DNA of 64,000 nt. Source: Vineibacter terrae. Lineage in GTDB: Bacteria > Pseudomonadota > Alphaproteobacteria > Reyranellales > Reyranellaceae. The position numbers were made by a program, and so were the translations under genes. Within the stretch, counting starts at the first letter, position 1. Each line of letters begins with the position of its first letter. The notes beneath the pieces are model-generated. The model worked only from the letters and a program-made list of their open reading frames with translations, made no database searches and had not been told where the DNA came from. The DNA lies in assembly GCF_008039615.1 (NCBI RefSeq), contig NZ_VDUZ01000018.1:1-64000 (forward strand). Direction: 5' to 3'. Below are positions 33,112-41,571 of this stretch, piece after piece.

Positions 33112-34311
33112 TCAACGGATCGTCGCGAAGCAGGAGAACTGGTTCGCCTCGAGCCGGTTGCAGGCCTCATGTGCGCTCGCGAGGTTTGCAAACCCCTCGA
33201 ACCTGGCGCGAAACAGCGTCTCACCGTCCACGTCGACACGCCGTGTCGAAGGCTCGGCATCCTTCGTGACCTCCAGGACGTAGGGCTGGGCGCGTTCGAT
33301 CAGGCTGAGCGCGGCATGCTTCGTCGTCATGGCGCCGAGCTGGATCGCGTAGCTGGACATCGACATGCGCGGCCCCGGCAACGGTGCTCGTCGCGCGACC
33401 TGCAAGCTGCCGGCGGGTGGACTGGCACGCCGTATCGAGGCCAGCAGCCCCGCGTAGTAGCCGCGGCCCGGCCGGGCCTGTGGCAGGACACGCTCGACGA
33501 GCGCCGCCGCGTAGGCATCGCGCGATTTGACCGTGCGGCCTCCCATGACCACGGCGACGATCTTGCGCGCGTCGCGCCGCAGCGACACTGCAATATTGTA
33601 GCCGGACGCGTCGATATATCCTGTCTTGATCCCGTCCACGCCGGGAACGCGGCTGAGAAGGTGATTGTGGGTCCGATAGGTGCGTCCCCGGTGCGTGAAG
33701 GATGAAGTCTCGAAATGGTGGTAGTAGTCGGGAAACCTCGCCTGGAGCGCCGCTCCGAGCAAAGCCATGTCCCTCGCCGTCGTGTACTGCCTCTTGTCGG
33801 GCAGGCCCGATGCGTTGCGGAAGCTTGTGTGCTCCATGCCGAGCAGTCGCGCGGTGCGAGTCATCCGCGCCGCGAAGGCGGCTTCACTGCCCGACCGGTT
33901 TTCGGCGACCACGACGGCAACGTCGTTGGCCGACAGGGTGACGAGGGCGCGGATGGCATCGAGGGCGGTGATGAACTGTCCTGGCCTCAGCCCCAGTCTG
34001 GAGGGCGGCTGAGCTGCCGCATGCCGCGACACGACGAACCGGCTGGCAGCGCTGACCCGCTTCCTTTCCATGTCTTCGAACAGCAGATAGAGAGTCATCA
34101 TCTTCGTCAGGGACGCCGGATAGCGACGCGCATTTTCGTTGCGCGCATAAAGGGCGCGACCGCTGGTGATGTCGATCGCATAGGCCGAGAATTTGCCGTG
34201 CGCCCATGCTTGCGGGCTGGAAAGGGCAAGAAGCGACAGGGCCAGGAATAGGGTAATCGTCGCGAAAGCCAGCGGAAGGCGCCCAGCGCCGGACAGCACG
34301 TTCGAGCTCAC
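33112..34311 (-). CDS. D-alanyl-D-alanine carboxypeptidase (S11) with SPOR domain
   Basis: A periplasmic penicillin-binding protein that trims peptidoglycan pentapeptides. Active-site motifs are intact: SLTK in YPASLTKMMTLY, SAN in TLSANDVAVV and KTG in GIKTGYIDASG. The C-terminal ~80 residues are a SPOR domain (SYAIQLGAMTTKHAALSLIE ... RLEANQFSCFATIR) that binds denuded glycan strands. The signal peptide is LAFATITLFLALSLLALSSP. I chose GTG 34311 because a promoter (-35 TTGTCG, -10 TATCAT) overlaps the upstream ATG at 34392, which would therefore not be on the message. GTG 34299 is also possible. Confidence 0.9.
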   Translation of the reverse strand: MSSNVLSGAGRLPLAFATITLFLALSLLALSSPQAWAHGKFSAYAIDITSGRALYARNENARRYPASLTKMMTLYLLFEDMERKRVSAASRFVVSRHAAAQPPSRLGLRPGQFITALDAIRALVTLSANDVAVVVAENRSGSEAAFAARMTRTARLLGMEHTSFRNASGLPDKRQYTTARDMALLGAALQARFPDYYHHFETSSFTHRGRTYRTHNHLLSRVPGVDGIKTGYIDASGYNIAVSLRRDARKIVAVVMGGRTVKSRDAYAAALVERVLPQARPGRGYYAGLLASIRRASPPAGSLQVARRAPLPGPRMSMSSYAIQLGAMTTKHAALSLIERAQPYVLEVTKDAEPSTRRVDVDGETLFRARFEGFANLASAHEACNRLEANQFSCFATIR

Positions 34312-34390
34312 CTTTGATCCCTGCCTGCGGTTGGAGACGCCGAAGCCGCTTCCATCGTCGTATCGACTCCGGACCCGGGATGTCCTGCCC

Positions 34391-34418
34391 ATGATATGGA
34401 ATTGAGGTTGATCGACAA
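34391..34418 (-). promoter_or_regulatory. Putative promoter of the SPOR carboxypeptidase gene
   Basis: On the minus strand TTGTCG (34418-34413) is separated by 16 bases from TATCAT (34396-34391). The -10 includes part of an in-frame ATG at 34392, which implies that translation begins further in, at GTG 34311 or 34299. Confidence 0.4.
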
Positions 34419-34514
34419 CCGGAACATCATGGAAACTGCCGCCGCACAGGCCATCGACGCCGATCCCGACGCAGGCAGCGGCGCACGGTTCACTCCCACC
34501 ATGGAGCCTATTGG

Positions 34515-34967
34515 ATGATCTGCCGCTTCCGTTGTCCGGTCCTTCTTCTTTCGGCTTTCCTTCTGCTGATCGCACAGCAGGCTGGCGCGCAGCGGATGGT
34601 GAGCGTGGCCGGCGAGGAGGTGAATCTGCGATCAGGTCCCGGGACGCAGTATCCCGCCGAGTGGATCGTGAGCAACGGCTATCCGCTCAAGGTCGTCGGG
34701 GAACGCGGGAAATGGCTTGAGGTGCGCGATTTCGAGAATGACGGCGGATGGATCTATCGGCCGCTCACCGCCAGCACGCCCTATTTCATCGTCAATGCCA
34801 AGGTCGCGAACTTGCGCAGCCAACCCACGACGCGCAGTCGGATCCTCGCCAAGCTTGCCTACGGCGACTTGCTGAAGACCCTTGAGCGCAAGAGCAACTG
34901 GGTCAAGGTGCAGCGTGAAGGCGGATTGCGGGGGTGGATCGCACGGCACCTGGTCTGGGGCTGGTAG
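34515..34967 (+). CDS. Exported bacterial SH3-domain protein
   Basis: A 150-residue protein with signal peptide LLLSAFLLLIAQQAGAQ and two SH3b repeats. The first is VSVAGEEVNLRSGPGTQYPA ... WLEVRDFENDGGWIYRPLT; the second is VNAKVANLRSQPTTRSRILA ... WVKVQREGGLRGWIARHLVW. NLRSGPG and NLRSQP are the usual repeat signatures. Such proteins bind cell-wall peptides. GGAG eight bases before the ATG supports the start. It is divergent from the SPOR carboxypeptidase, which suggests a shared cell-wall role. Confidence 0.88.
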   Translation: MICRFRCPVLLLSAFLLLIAQQAGAQRMVSVAGEEVNLRSGPGTQYPAEWIVSNGYPLKVVGERGKWLEVRDFENDGGWIYRPLTASTPYFIVNAKVANLRSQPTTRSRILAKLAYGDLLKTLERKSNWVKVQREGGLRGWIARHLVWGW

Positions 34968-34992
34968 CCGACGCCTGCGAGGGAGCGGATCG

Positions 34993-35991
34993 TCAGATTC
35001 TGAAGCCCCATCGCAGCGGATCGTCATCCTCCAGCCGGAACATACTCTCGCCGGTGTAGTGCGCCTCACCGGCGACTTCGACGATCACAGCCTTGCGGCC
35101 GCCGGCAGTTGTCTCGCGCACGGCATGGCCGGTGAAATGTGCGCTGGTGACGCTTTCATAGGTGCAAGTCTGGCCCAGCCTGGTCTGCCGCCGTGCCACT
35201 TGCAGGGCGATGCGTGCCGTCACACCGCTGCCGGTGGGGCTGCGGTCGACCTGCCGGCCGGCGAAAATGCAGACATTGCGGCTGGGTGATGCCGCTCCGG
35301 TGCCGCCGTCCGTGAAGATGGTGCCGTAGAGGAAGGCAAGATCCGGATCGTCGGGGTGCTGCAGCGGGACGAAGCGCCGGACGGTCTCAGCGATCGTTTC
35401 CCCGGCATCGACCAGCGCGCGGATCGGCGTGGCATGCACATCGAGCCCGATGCTGGCCGCGTCCAGGAACGCGTAGAAGGCACCGCCATAGCCGATGTCG
35501 ACGGTCACCGGTCCCCAGGTTTCGGTCGGCACGATGGCATCCAGCGCGAAGGCGAATCCGGGCACGCTCTCGAAGCGCACGCGGCCGGCGCGGCCACCAC
35601 GGATCACGACATGCGCCGTGACCAGCCCGCACGGGCATTGCAGGCGCACTGTCGTCTCCGGCTCCGTGCGCGGCACCCGCCCGGTGTCGACCGCCCAGCG
35701 CGCCAGCGCGATCGTGGCGTGGCCGCACATCGTGCTGTAGCCCTCGTTGTGCAGGAACAGCACGGCGAGATCGGCCTCGGGATGGTCCGGCGGCACCAGC
35801 AGCGCACCGTACATCTCGGCATGGCCGCGCGGCTCGTGCATCAGCGCCCGGCGCAGGTGATCGTGCTTCTCGCGCGCCTCGCGGCGCTTGCCCAGCAGGG
35901 TCGGCGCCTCGAGCCGGGGCCAGCCCTCCAGGATGATGCGCGTCGGCTCGCCGCCGGTGTGCATGTCGATGGTGCGCAGGATCACGGTCAT
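34993..35991 (-). CDS. Trans-3-hydroxy-L-proline dehydratase (proline racemase family)
   Basis: A 332-residue proline-racemase-fold enzyme. The first catalytic cysteine is present in STMCGHATIAL, but the second site reads DRSPTGSGVTAR, with threonine in place of the cysteine of racemases and epimerases. That Cys/Thr pair is the mark of trans-3-hydroxy-L-proline dehydratases, which form pyrroline-2-carboxylate. MHTGGEPTRII and GHAVRETTAGG-like segments agree. The start at 35991 (MTVILRTIDMHTGGEP) is the family N-terminus. No pyrroline-2-carboxylate reductase is adjacent. Confidence 0.88.
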   Translation of the reverse strand: MTVILRTIDMHTGGEPTRIILEGWPRLEAPTLLGKRREAREKHDHLRRALMHEPRGHAEMYGALLVPPDHPEADLAVLFLHNEGYSTMCGHATIALARWAVDTGRVPRTEPETTVRLQCPCGLVTAHVVIRGGRAGRVRFESVPGFAFALDAIVPTETWGPVTVDIGYGGAFYAFLDAASIGLDVHATPIRALVDAGETIAETVRRFVPLQHPDDPDLAFLYGTIFTDGGTGAASPSRNVCIFAGRQVDRSPTGSGVTARIALQVARRQTRLGQTCTYESVTSAHFTGHAVRETTAGGRKAVIVEVAGEAHYTGESMFRLEDDDPLRWGFRI

Positions 35992-36077
35992 GGATGTCGA
36001 CGGTTCGGTCCTCTCCGAAGGAAAAGCCCGCAACACGCTCCTGTCTTGTCGACGGACGACAGAGCGGAGTGTAGCCC

Positions 36078-36246
36078 ATGACTCGCATCGAGCACGACAC
36101 CGGCGTGATCTCGCGCATCAGCGACTAGGTCGAGATGCGCGGCAATCTGCGCTGCCTCAGCACCTCGGGCATGGCCTGAGATGCTGATCGAGATCCAGCT
36201 CGACGCCGTGAAGGCGGTATAGCGGCGCCTGCGTGGGGATGAACGG
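36078..36246 (+). pseudogene. Decayed RidA-like (YjgF) gene fragment
   Basis: From the ATG at 36078 the frame reads MTRIEHDTGVISRISD then stop (36126), then VEMRGNLRCLSTSGMA then stop (36177). After a shift of one base comes MLIEIQLDAVKAV, a stop at 36220, and RRLR. Joined together these resemble the N-terminal two strands and helix of RidA-family proteins (ISxxSDAVxxxGxLxxxSG ... QxxxxLxxVxxxL). Two stops and a frameshift make it non-functional. The family assignment is by eye and tentative. Confidence 0.35.
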
Positions 36247-36258
36247 GAGCCTGCAAAC

Positions 36259-37422
36259 CTACCGGCCGCGCAGCAGCGACTGGCCGATGCGTTCGTTCAT
36301 CATCTCGATTGTGCCGTCGGTGTAGCAGGCGATCTTGGCGCAGGCGAGGTGGCGTGCCAGCGGATAGTCGGCACGCAAGCCGTTGGCGCCCATCGCCTGG
36401 ATGCAATCGGCGATGCGCGCGAGCGCCATCTCGGTGGCGAACTTCTTGGCATGCGCCGCCGCCAGCACGGCATCGCCGCCGTGGTCGATCAGGCGCGCAG
36501 CACGATAGGTCAGTAGCCGGGCTGCCTCCAGGTCAGTCAGCGCGTCGACCAGCTTCCAGCGCAGGCCCTGGTGCTCGATCACCTTGCGGCCGAAGGTCCG
36601 GCGCTCGCTGGTGTAGGAAGCTGCCGTGTCGATCGCCGCCGCCAGCATGCCGCAGCACATCGCCGCGACATAGGCGCGGGCGCCGTTGATGCCGCCGAGC
36701 GCCATCTTGAACGCATCGCCGGGAAGCTGCAGCACCGCGTCGTCGGGTGCGAAGTAGGATTCCAGCCGGAAGCCGCCGGCGCCGTGGGCATGGCCGCCGT
36801 GCAGGGCGAACGGCGGCTCGCGATGGAAGCCCGGCCGGCCGGCCTCGATGGCGAAGCAGCCGATGCCGCGATAGCCTTGCGACGGATCGGTCTGGGCGTA
36901 GGCGGCGACGAAGCCGGCGACCGCGGCATTGCCGATCCACGCCTTGGCACCGTCGAGAATCCAGCCGCCGTCGACCTTGCGGGCGCTGGTCGTGATGGCC
37001 GCGAAGTCGCTGCCGGCGCCGGGCTCCGTCAATCCGGCGCAGCCGATGACCTCGCCGCTGAGCATGCGCGGCAGCAGCCGCGCGATCAGTCCCGGGCTGC
37101 CGTCGCGCGCCAGCCGCGTCGTGGCGTTGGCGTGGTTCACCAGCGCGAAGGCGAAGGCATAGTCGTGCCGCGCGATCTCCTCGCACAGCCGCAGCTTGGC
37201 GGAGAACGACAGGCCCCGGCCGCCATGCTTCACCGGCAGCTCGGTCGTATGCAGCTGCTCGGCGCAGGCCGCGCGCAGGGTCTCGGTGGGATGTCGCCGT
37301 TCCCATTCCCAGCGCGCCGCGTTGGGCCCGACCTGGGCGGCGGCGAAGGCGCGGCCCTGGTCGATCAGGTCGCGCTCGGGTTGCGTGAGGGTGGCGTCGA
37401 ACTCGGCTGTGATGCTGATCAT
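36259..37422 (-). CDS. Acyl-CoA dehydrogenase
   Basis: A 387-residue flavoprotein of the acyl-CoA dehydrogenase family. Seen: LPVKHGGRGLSFSAKLRLCE, the FAD/substrate segment CAGLTEPGAGSDFAAITTSA, DGAKAWIGNAAVAGF, YTSERRTFGRKVIEHQGLRW and DCIQAMGANGLRADYPLARH. The C-terminal TDGTIEMMNERIGQSLLRGR matches the helix that closes the active site. The catalytic base cannot be placed with confidence. The start at 37422 gives MISITAEFDATLTQPERDLI. It is divergent from the ABC cluster and could oxidise the product of that system. Confidence 0.9.
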   Translation of the reverse strand: MISITAEFDATLTQPERDLIDQGRAFAAAQVGPNAARWEWERRHPTETLRAACAEQLHTTELPVKHGGRGLSFSAKLRLCEEIARHDYAFAFALVNHANATTRLARDGSPGLIARLLPRMLSGEVIGCAGLTEPGAGSDFAAITTSARKVDGGWILDGAKAWIGNAAVAGFVAAYAQTDPSQGYRGIGCFAIEAGRPGFHREPPFALHGGHAHGAGGFRLESYFAPDDAVLQLPGDAFKMALGGINGARAYVAAMCCGMLAAAIDTAASYTSERRTFGRKVIEHQGLRWKLVDALTDLEAARLLTYRAARLIDHGGDAVLAAAHAKKFATEMALARIADCIQAMGANGLRADYPLARHLACAKIACYTDGTIEMMNERIGQSLLRGR

Positions 37423-37641
37423 GGCTGCGACGCTAGCAGCACGCGCGGGTCGGGCAAAGGCCCGCTGCCGGAAGCGGGAAGACACGGTTGACTCCGGTCA
37501 GGTCGATGATACGCTCGCGTCCATAAACTTACGCCAGCGTAACATTGCGCGGCATGCGGAGGGAGGAGGGTCCGCAGGCGGCGAGGCGCATCGGCCGGCA
37601 GGAAGCCGACCGCGACAGAACGAACGGTTTCAGGGACGGAA

Positions 37642-38673
37642 ATGAGCATGAGTGAGCAGGGTGCCTCGGGGCCCGGCGCGACGGTCGAGACGTTGCTGTC
37701 GGTCCGCGGGCTCAGCGTCTTCTTCAAGACCCGCGCCGGCGAGACCCAGGTCGCCAGCGACGTGAGCTTCGACCTCAGGCGCGGTGAACGTGTCGGGCTG
37801 GTCGGCGAGAGCGGCTGCGGCAAGACCGTGACGGGGCTCTCCATCCTGGGCCTGCTGCCGCGCGGTGCGGCACGCGCGGCCGGCGAGGTGCGCTTCGGCG
37901 GGCATGACCTGCTGGCGGCGCCCGAGCGCCATCTCAACCGCGTCCGCGGCCGCGCCATCTCCATGATCTTCCAGGAGCCGATGAGCGCGCTCGACCCGGT
38001 GTTCACCATCGGACGCCAACTCAGCGAGACCATCCGCAGCCATTTCGACGTCAGCACGCGCGAGGCGCAGGAGCGCGGCATCGCCGCCCTGGATGCGGTC
38101 GGCATCCCGCTGCCGCGCCAGCGCTACTTCGAGTACCCGCACCAGCTTTCCGGCGGCATGCGCCAACGCGCCATGATCGCGATCGCCACCGTGTGTCATC
38201 CCGACGTGCTGATCGCCGACGAGGCCACCACGGCGCTCGACGTCACGATCCAGGCGCAGATCATCGACCTGCTGATCCGCCTCAGCGACGAGAACGGCAT
38301 GGCCATCCTGTTCATCTCGCACGATCTGGGCGTGATCGCGGAGGCCTGCCATCGGCTGGTCACCATGTATGCCGGCCAGGTCGTCGAGGATGCGCCGCTG
38401 GACGATGCGCTGGTGCGGCCGCGCCACCCCTATACCGCCGGGCTGCTGGCCTCGATGCCGACGCGCCAGAAGGGCGCAAGGCGCCTGACCTCGATCCCGG
38501 GCCGGGTGCCGAGCCCGGCCGACATGCCCGACGGCTGCCGCTTCGCCATGCGCTGTACCCATGCGCAGCCGGACTGCCGGCGGGCGGCGGTGGCGCTGGT
38601 CACCACCGGGCCGGCGGCCCTGGCGCGCTGCCGGCGCGCCCACGAGCTCACCCTGGCCGGGGTCGCGGCATGA
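37642..38673 (+). CDS. Oligopeptide/nickel-type ABC transporter ATP-binding protein (OppD-like)
   Basis: A 343-residue ABC ATPase of the peptide-importer class. Walker A GESGCGKT is near 57, the signature LSGGMRQR, Walker [13 protein letters not shown] and the switch FISHDLGVI follow. The C-terminal oligopeptide-transporter extension [12 protein letters not shown] with the cysteines in [14 protein letters not shown] is present. It is the first gene of a ten-kilobase co-directional cluster, starting 219 bases from the divergent acyl-CoA dehydrogenase. Its stop overlaps the next start (ATGA). Confidence 0.95.
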   Translation: MSMSEQGASGPGATVETLLSVRGLSVFFKTRAGETQVASDVSFDLRRGERVGLVGESGCGKTVTGLSILGLLPRGAARAAGEVRFGGHDLLAAPERHLNRVRGRAISMIFQEPMSALDPVFTIGRQLSETIRSHFDVSTREAQERGIAALDAVGIPLPRQRYFEYPHQLSGGMRQRAMIAIATVCHPDVLIADEATTALDVTIQAQIIDLLIRLSDENGMAILFISHDLGVIAEACHRLVTMYAGQVVEDAPLDDALVRPRHPYTAGLLASMPTRQKGARRLTSIPGRVPSPADMPDGCRFAMRCTHAQPDCRRAAVALVTTGPAALARCRRAHELTLAGVAA

Positions 38674-39728
38674 ACGAGCGGGTGATCGCGATGCCTCGGC
38701 CGCCCGAGGGCGAGCGCACGCGGCTGGCGTCGGCCCAGGACCTGCAGGTGCATTTCCCGCGCCGCTCGGGCCCGCCGCTGCGCGCCGTCGATGGCGTGTC
38801 GTTCGACGTGGTCGCCGGCGAGACGTTCGGCATCATCGGCGAATCAGGCTCGGGCAAGTCGACGCTGGCGCGTGCGCTGGTGTGCCTGCAGCCGATCACC
38901 GGCGGAGCGCTGACGCTGTCGGGCCGCAGTCCGGCGAGCCTGTCGGCCGCGTCGCTGCGCCTGCTGCGCCGCGACTTCCAGATCATCTTCCAGGATCCGC
39001 GCGCGGCGCTGAACCCGCGCATGACCGTGCGCGCGCTCGTGGCCGAGCCTCTCGAGATCCAGAGCATCGGCACGCGCGACGGCCGGCGCGCGGCTGTGCT
39101 GGACCTGCTGGACCGGGTCGGGCTGGGGCCGGAGTTCGCCGACCGCTACCCGCACCAGCTCTCGGGCGGGCAGCGGCAGCGGGTCAACATCGCGCGAGCC
39201 CTGGCGGTGCGGCCCAAGCTGCTGGTCTGCGACGAGGTGGTGGCGGCGCTGGACGTGTCCATCCAGGCCGACATGCTGAACCTGTTCAAGGACCTGCAGG
39301 ACGAGCTCGGCCTCACCTACGTGTTCATCACGCACGATCTGGCCGTGGTCGCGCATGTCAGCGACCGTATCGCGGTGATGTATCTCGGCGTCTTCATGGA
39401 GCTGGGCTCCAAGGCGCAGATCACCGAGCGGCCGCTGCATCCCTACACTCGCGCGCTGCTCGACGCCGCGCCGCAGGCGGTGCCGTCATACCGCCGTGTC
39501 CACCGCGAGCCGTTGCAGGGCGAGATCCCGAGCCCGCTCGCGCCACCTTCGGGTTGCCGCTTCCGCACCCGCTGTCCGCTGGCGGTCGAGGTCTGCGCCG
39601 CCTCCGTGCCGGCCTGGCGCGAGGTGCAGCCCGGCCACTTCGTTGCGTGCCACCGCGCCGGCGAGGCCATGGTGTCGACCGACGGCACCGATCTGCGCTC
39701 GCAGGGCGTGCGGTCGGCGGCACGGTGA
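38670..39728 (+). CDS. Oligopeptide/nickel-type ABC transporter ATP-binding protein (OppF-like)
   Basis: A 352-residue second ABC ATPase. Walker A is GESGSGKST near 61, the signature LSGGQRQRVNIARAL, Walker B LLVCDEVVAALDVS and the switch FITHDLAVV. The C-terminal HPYTRALLDAAP and cysteine pair CRFRTRCPLAVEVC are typical of OppF/DppF. It works as a heterodimer with the preceding ATPase. It overlaps the preceding gene by four bases and the next by four (GTGA). Confidence 0.95.
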   Translation: MNERVIAMPRPPEGERTRLASAQDLQVHFPRRSGPPLRAVDGVSFDVVAGETFGIIGESGSGKSTLARALVCLQPITGGALTLSGRSPASLSAASLRLLRRDFQIIFQDPRAALNPRMTVRALVAEPLEIQSIGTRDGRRAAVLDLLDRVGLGPEFADRYPHQLSGGQRQRVNIARALAVRPKLLVCDEVVAALDVSIQADMLNLFKDLQDELGLTYVFITHDLAVVAHVSDRIAVMYLGVFMELGSKAQITERPLHPYTRALLDAAPQAVPSYRRVHREPLQGEIPSPLAPPSGCRFRTRCPLAVEVCAASVPAWREVQPGHFVACHRAGEAMVSTDGTDLRSQGVRSAAR

Positions 39729-40687
39729 GCGCGATGTCGGGCAACGCACGCTTCCTGTGGCGCCGGCTGTCGCAGTTCCTGCCGGTGATCCTGCTGGCCA
39801 CGATCGTGGTCTTCGGCCTGGTGCAGCTGATCCCGGGCGATCCCGCGGTCACCCTGGCAGGTGAATTTGCGACCAAGGAGCGGATCGAGGAGGTCCGCCG
39901 GCTCTATGGGCTCGACCGGCCGCTGATGGTGCAGTACGGCGCCTGGCTGTGGGATGCCCTGCGCGGCGACCTGTCGCAGTCGCTGCTGTCTTCGAAGCCG
40001 GTTGCCGACCTCATCATCGACCGCTTTCCGGCGACCCTGATCGTGGTCGTGGGCGCCGTGCTGCTGTCGCTGGCGGTGGGCATCCCGCTGGGCATGGCGG
40101 CCGCGACCCGCGCCCGCAGCCGCTTCGATGCGGCCGTGATGGCGTTCTCGTCCTTCGGCGTGGCGCTGCCCAGCTTCTGGCTGGCGATGGTGCTGGTCTA
40201 CTGGGTGGCGCTTTCCTGGCAGCTCCTGCCGGCGACCGGCTCGGTGCCGTTCAGCAGCGCGCCGGGCGATGCCATCGCGCACGCGATCCTGCCGGCCATC
40301 GCGCTGGCCGCGGCCGGCATCGCCGAGGTCAGCCGCCAGGTGCGCAGCGCCCTCATCGAGGTGCTGGCGTCCGACTACATCCGCACCCTGCGCGCCAAGG
40401 GCCTGCGGCGCTGGCGCATCCTGTGGCAGCACGGCCTCAAGAACATCGGCGTGACCCTGCTCACCGTGGTCGGCCTGCTGATCAACCGCCTGCTGGGCGC
40501 CACCGTGGTGATCGAGGCCGTGTTCGCCATTCCCGGCATCGGCAGCCTGCTGGTGCACGCCGCCATCAACAAGGATTTTGCCGTCGTCCAGGGAGTCGTC
40601 CTGGTCATGGTGCTGATCGTGATCTGCCTGAACCTCATAGTCGATTTCCTGTACGCGGCGATCGACCCGCGTGTGGCGAGGGGATGA
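39725..40687 (+). CDS. ABC transporter permease (OppB/DppB-like)
   Basis: A 320-residue inner-membrane permease with six predicted helices. The N-terminal part is FLPVILLATIVVFGLVQLIP followed by GDPAVTLAGEFATKERIEEV. The EAA loop that contacts the ATPase is YIRTLRAKGLRRWRILWQHG near 218-237. GTG 39725 overlaps the previous stop and fits the coupling pattern of this operon; ATG 39734 is three codons further in. It pairs with the OppC-like permease. Confidence 0.94.
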   Translation: MSAMSGNARFLWRRLSQFLPVILLATIVVFGLVQLIPGDPAVTLAGEFATKERIEEVRRLYGLDRPLMVQYGAWLWDALRGDLSQSLLSSKPVADLIIDRFPATLIVVVGAVLLSLAVGIPLGMAAATRARSRFDAAVMAFSSFGVALPSFWLAMVLVYWVALSWQLLPATGSVPFSSAPGDAIAHAILPAIALAAAGIAEVSRQVRSALIEVLASDYIRTLRAKGLRRWRILWQHGLKNIGVTLLTVVGLLINRLLGATVVIEAVFAIPGIGSLLVHAAINKDFAVVQGVVLVMVLIVICLNLIVDFLYAAIDPRVARG

Positions 40688-41532
40688 TGTCGCTGCGCCT
40701 CAGCCTGGGCCGTCCGGCCGCCATCCGCCGCCGCTTCGACCTCAGCAGCGTGCTCGCCATCTCCTTCCTGGCCGTGGTCGTGCTGGCGTCGCTGCTGGCG
40801 CCCTGGGTCGCGCCCTATTCGCCGATCGAGCAGGACTATACGCAGATGCTGGCGCCACCGTCGGCGGCGCATCTGCTGGGCACCGACGATCTGGGCCGCG
40901 ACGTCTTCAGCCGCCTCATCCATGGCGGCAAGGCATCGCTGTTCGGCGCGCTGCTGGCGGTTCTGGTCGGCACGCTGATTGGTGTCCCGGTCGGCCTCAT
41001 CGCCGGCTTTCGCGGCGGCTGGATCGACGACGTGATCGGCCGCCTGCTCGACACGCTGCTGTCGTTCCCCGCCATCGTGCTGGCGGTCGCCATCACCGGC
41101 GCGCTCGGCATCGGCCTCACCAACGGCATGATCGCGGTCGGGGTCGTGTTCTCGCCGGTGCTGGCGCGCCTGGCCCGGGCGCAGGCCATGGTGGTCAAGC
41201 AGGAGCTCTATGTCGACGCCGCCCGCAGCTTCGGTGCTACCAACACCCGCATCCTGTGGCGCCATGTGCTGCCCAACGCCGTGCAGCCGCTGATCGTGCA
41301 AGTGACGCTGATGCTGGCCGTGGCGCTGCTGGCCGAGGCCAGCCTCAGCTTCCTCGGGCTCGGCGTCCAGCCGCCGTGGCCGAGCTGGGGAGCGATGCTG
41401 ACGCGCGCCTATCACTACATGGAGGCCGCGCCGGAGCAGATGTTCGCGCCCGGCCTGGCGATCCTGCTCACCGCGCTTGCCTTCAATGCGCTCGGCGAGA
41501 CCGTGCGCGTGCTGCTCGATCCGACGAACTAG
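40684..41532 (+). CDS. ABC transporter permease (OppC/DppC-like)
   Basis: A 282-residue permease. After one N-terminal helix (VLAISFLAVVVLASLLAPWV) comes the OppC hallmark APPSAAHLLGTDDLGRDVFS, then FGALLAVLVGTLIGVPVGLI and the EAA loop YVDAARSFGATNTRILWRHV. It overlaps the preceding permease by four bases (ATGATG start, TGA stop). The binding-protein genes follow 40 bases on. Confidence 0.94.
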   Translation: MMSLRLSLGRPAAIRRRFDLSSVLAISFLAVVVLASLLAPWVAPYSPIEQDYTQMLAPPSAAHLLGTDDLGRDVFSRLIHGGKASLFGALLAVLVGTLIGVPVGLIAGFRGGWIDDVIGRLLDTLLSFPAIVLAVAITGALGIGLTNGMIAVGVVFSPVLARLARAQAMVVKQELYVDAARSFGATNTRILWRHVLPNAVQPLIVQVTLMLAVALLAEASLSFLGLGVQPPWPSWGAMLTRAYHYMEAAPEQMFAPGLAILLTALAFNALGETVRVLLDPTN

Positions 41533-41571
41533 GCCGGGCCTGCGGCCACGACGAACCAACGAGGAGGGAAC

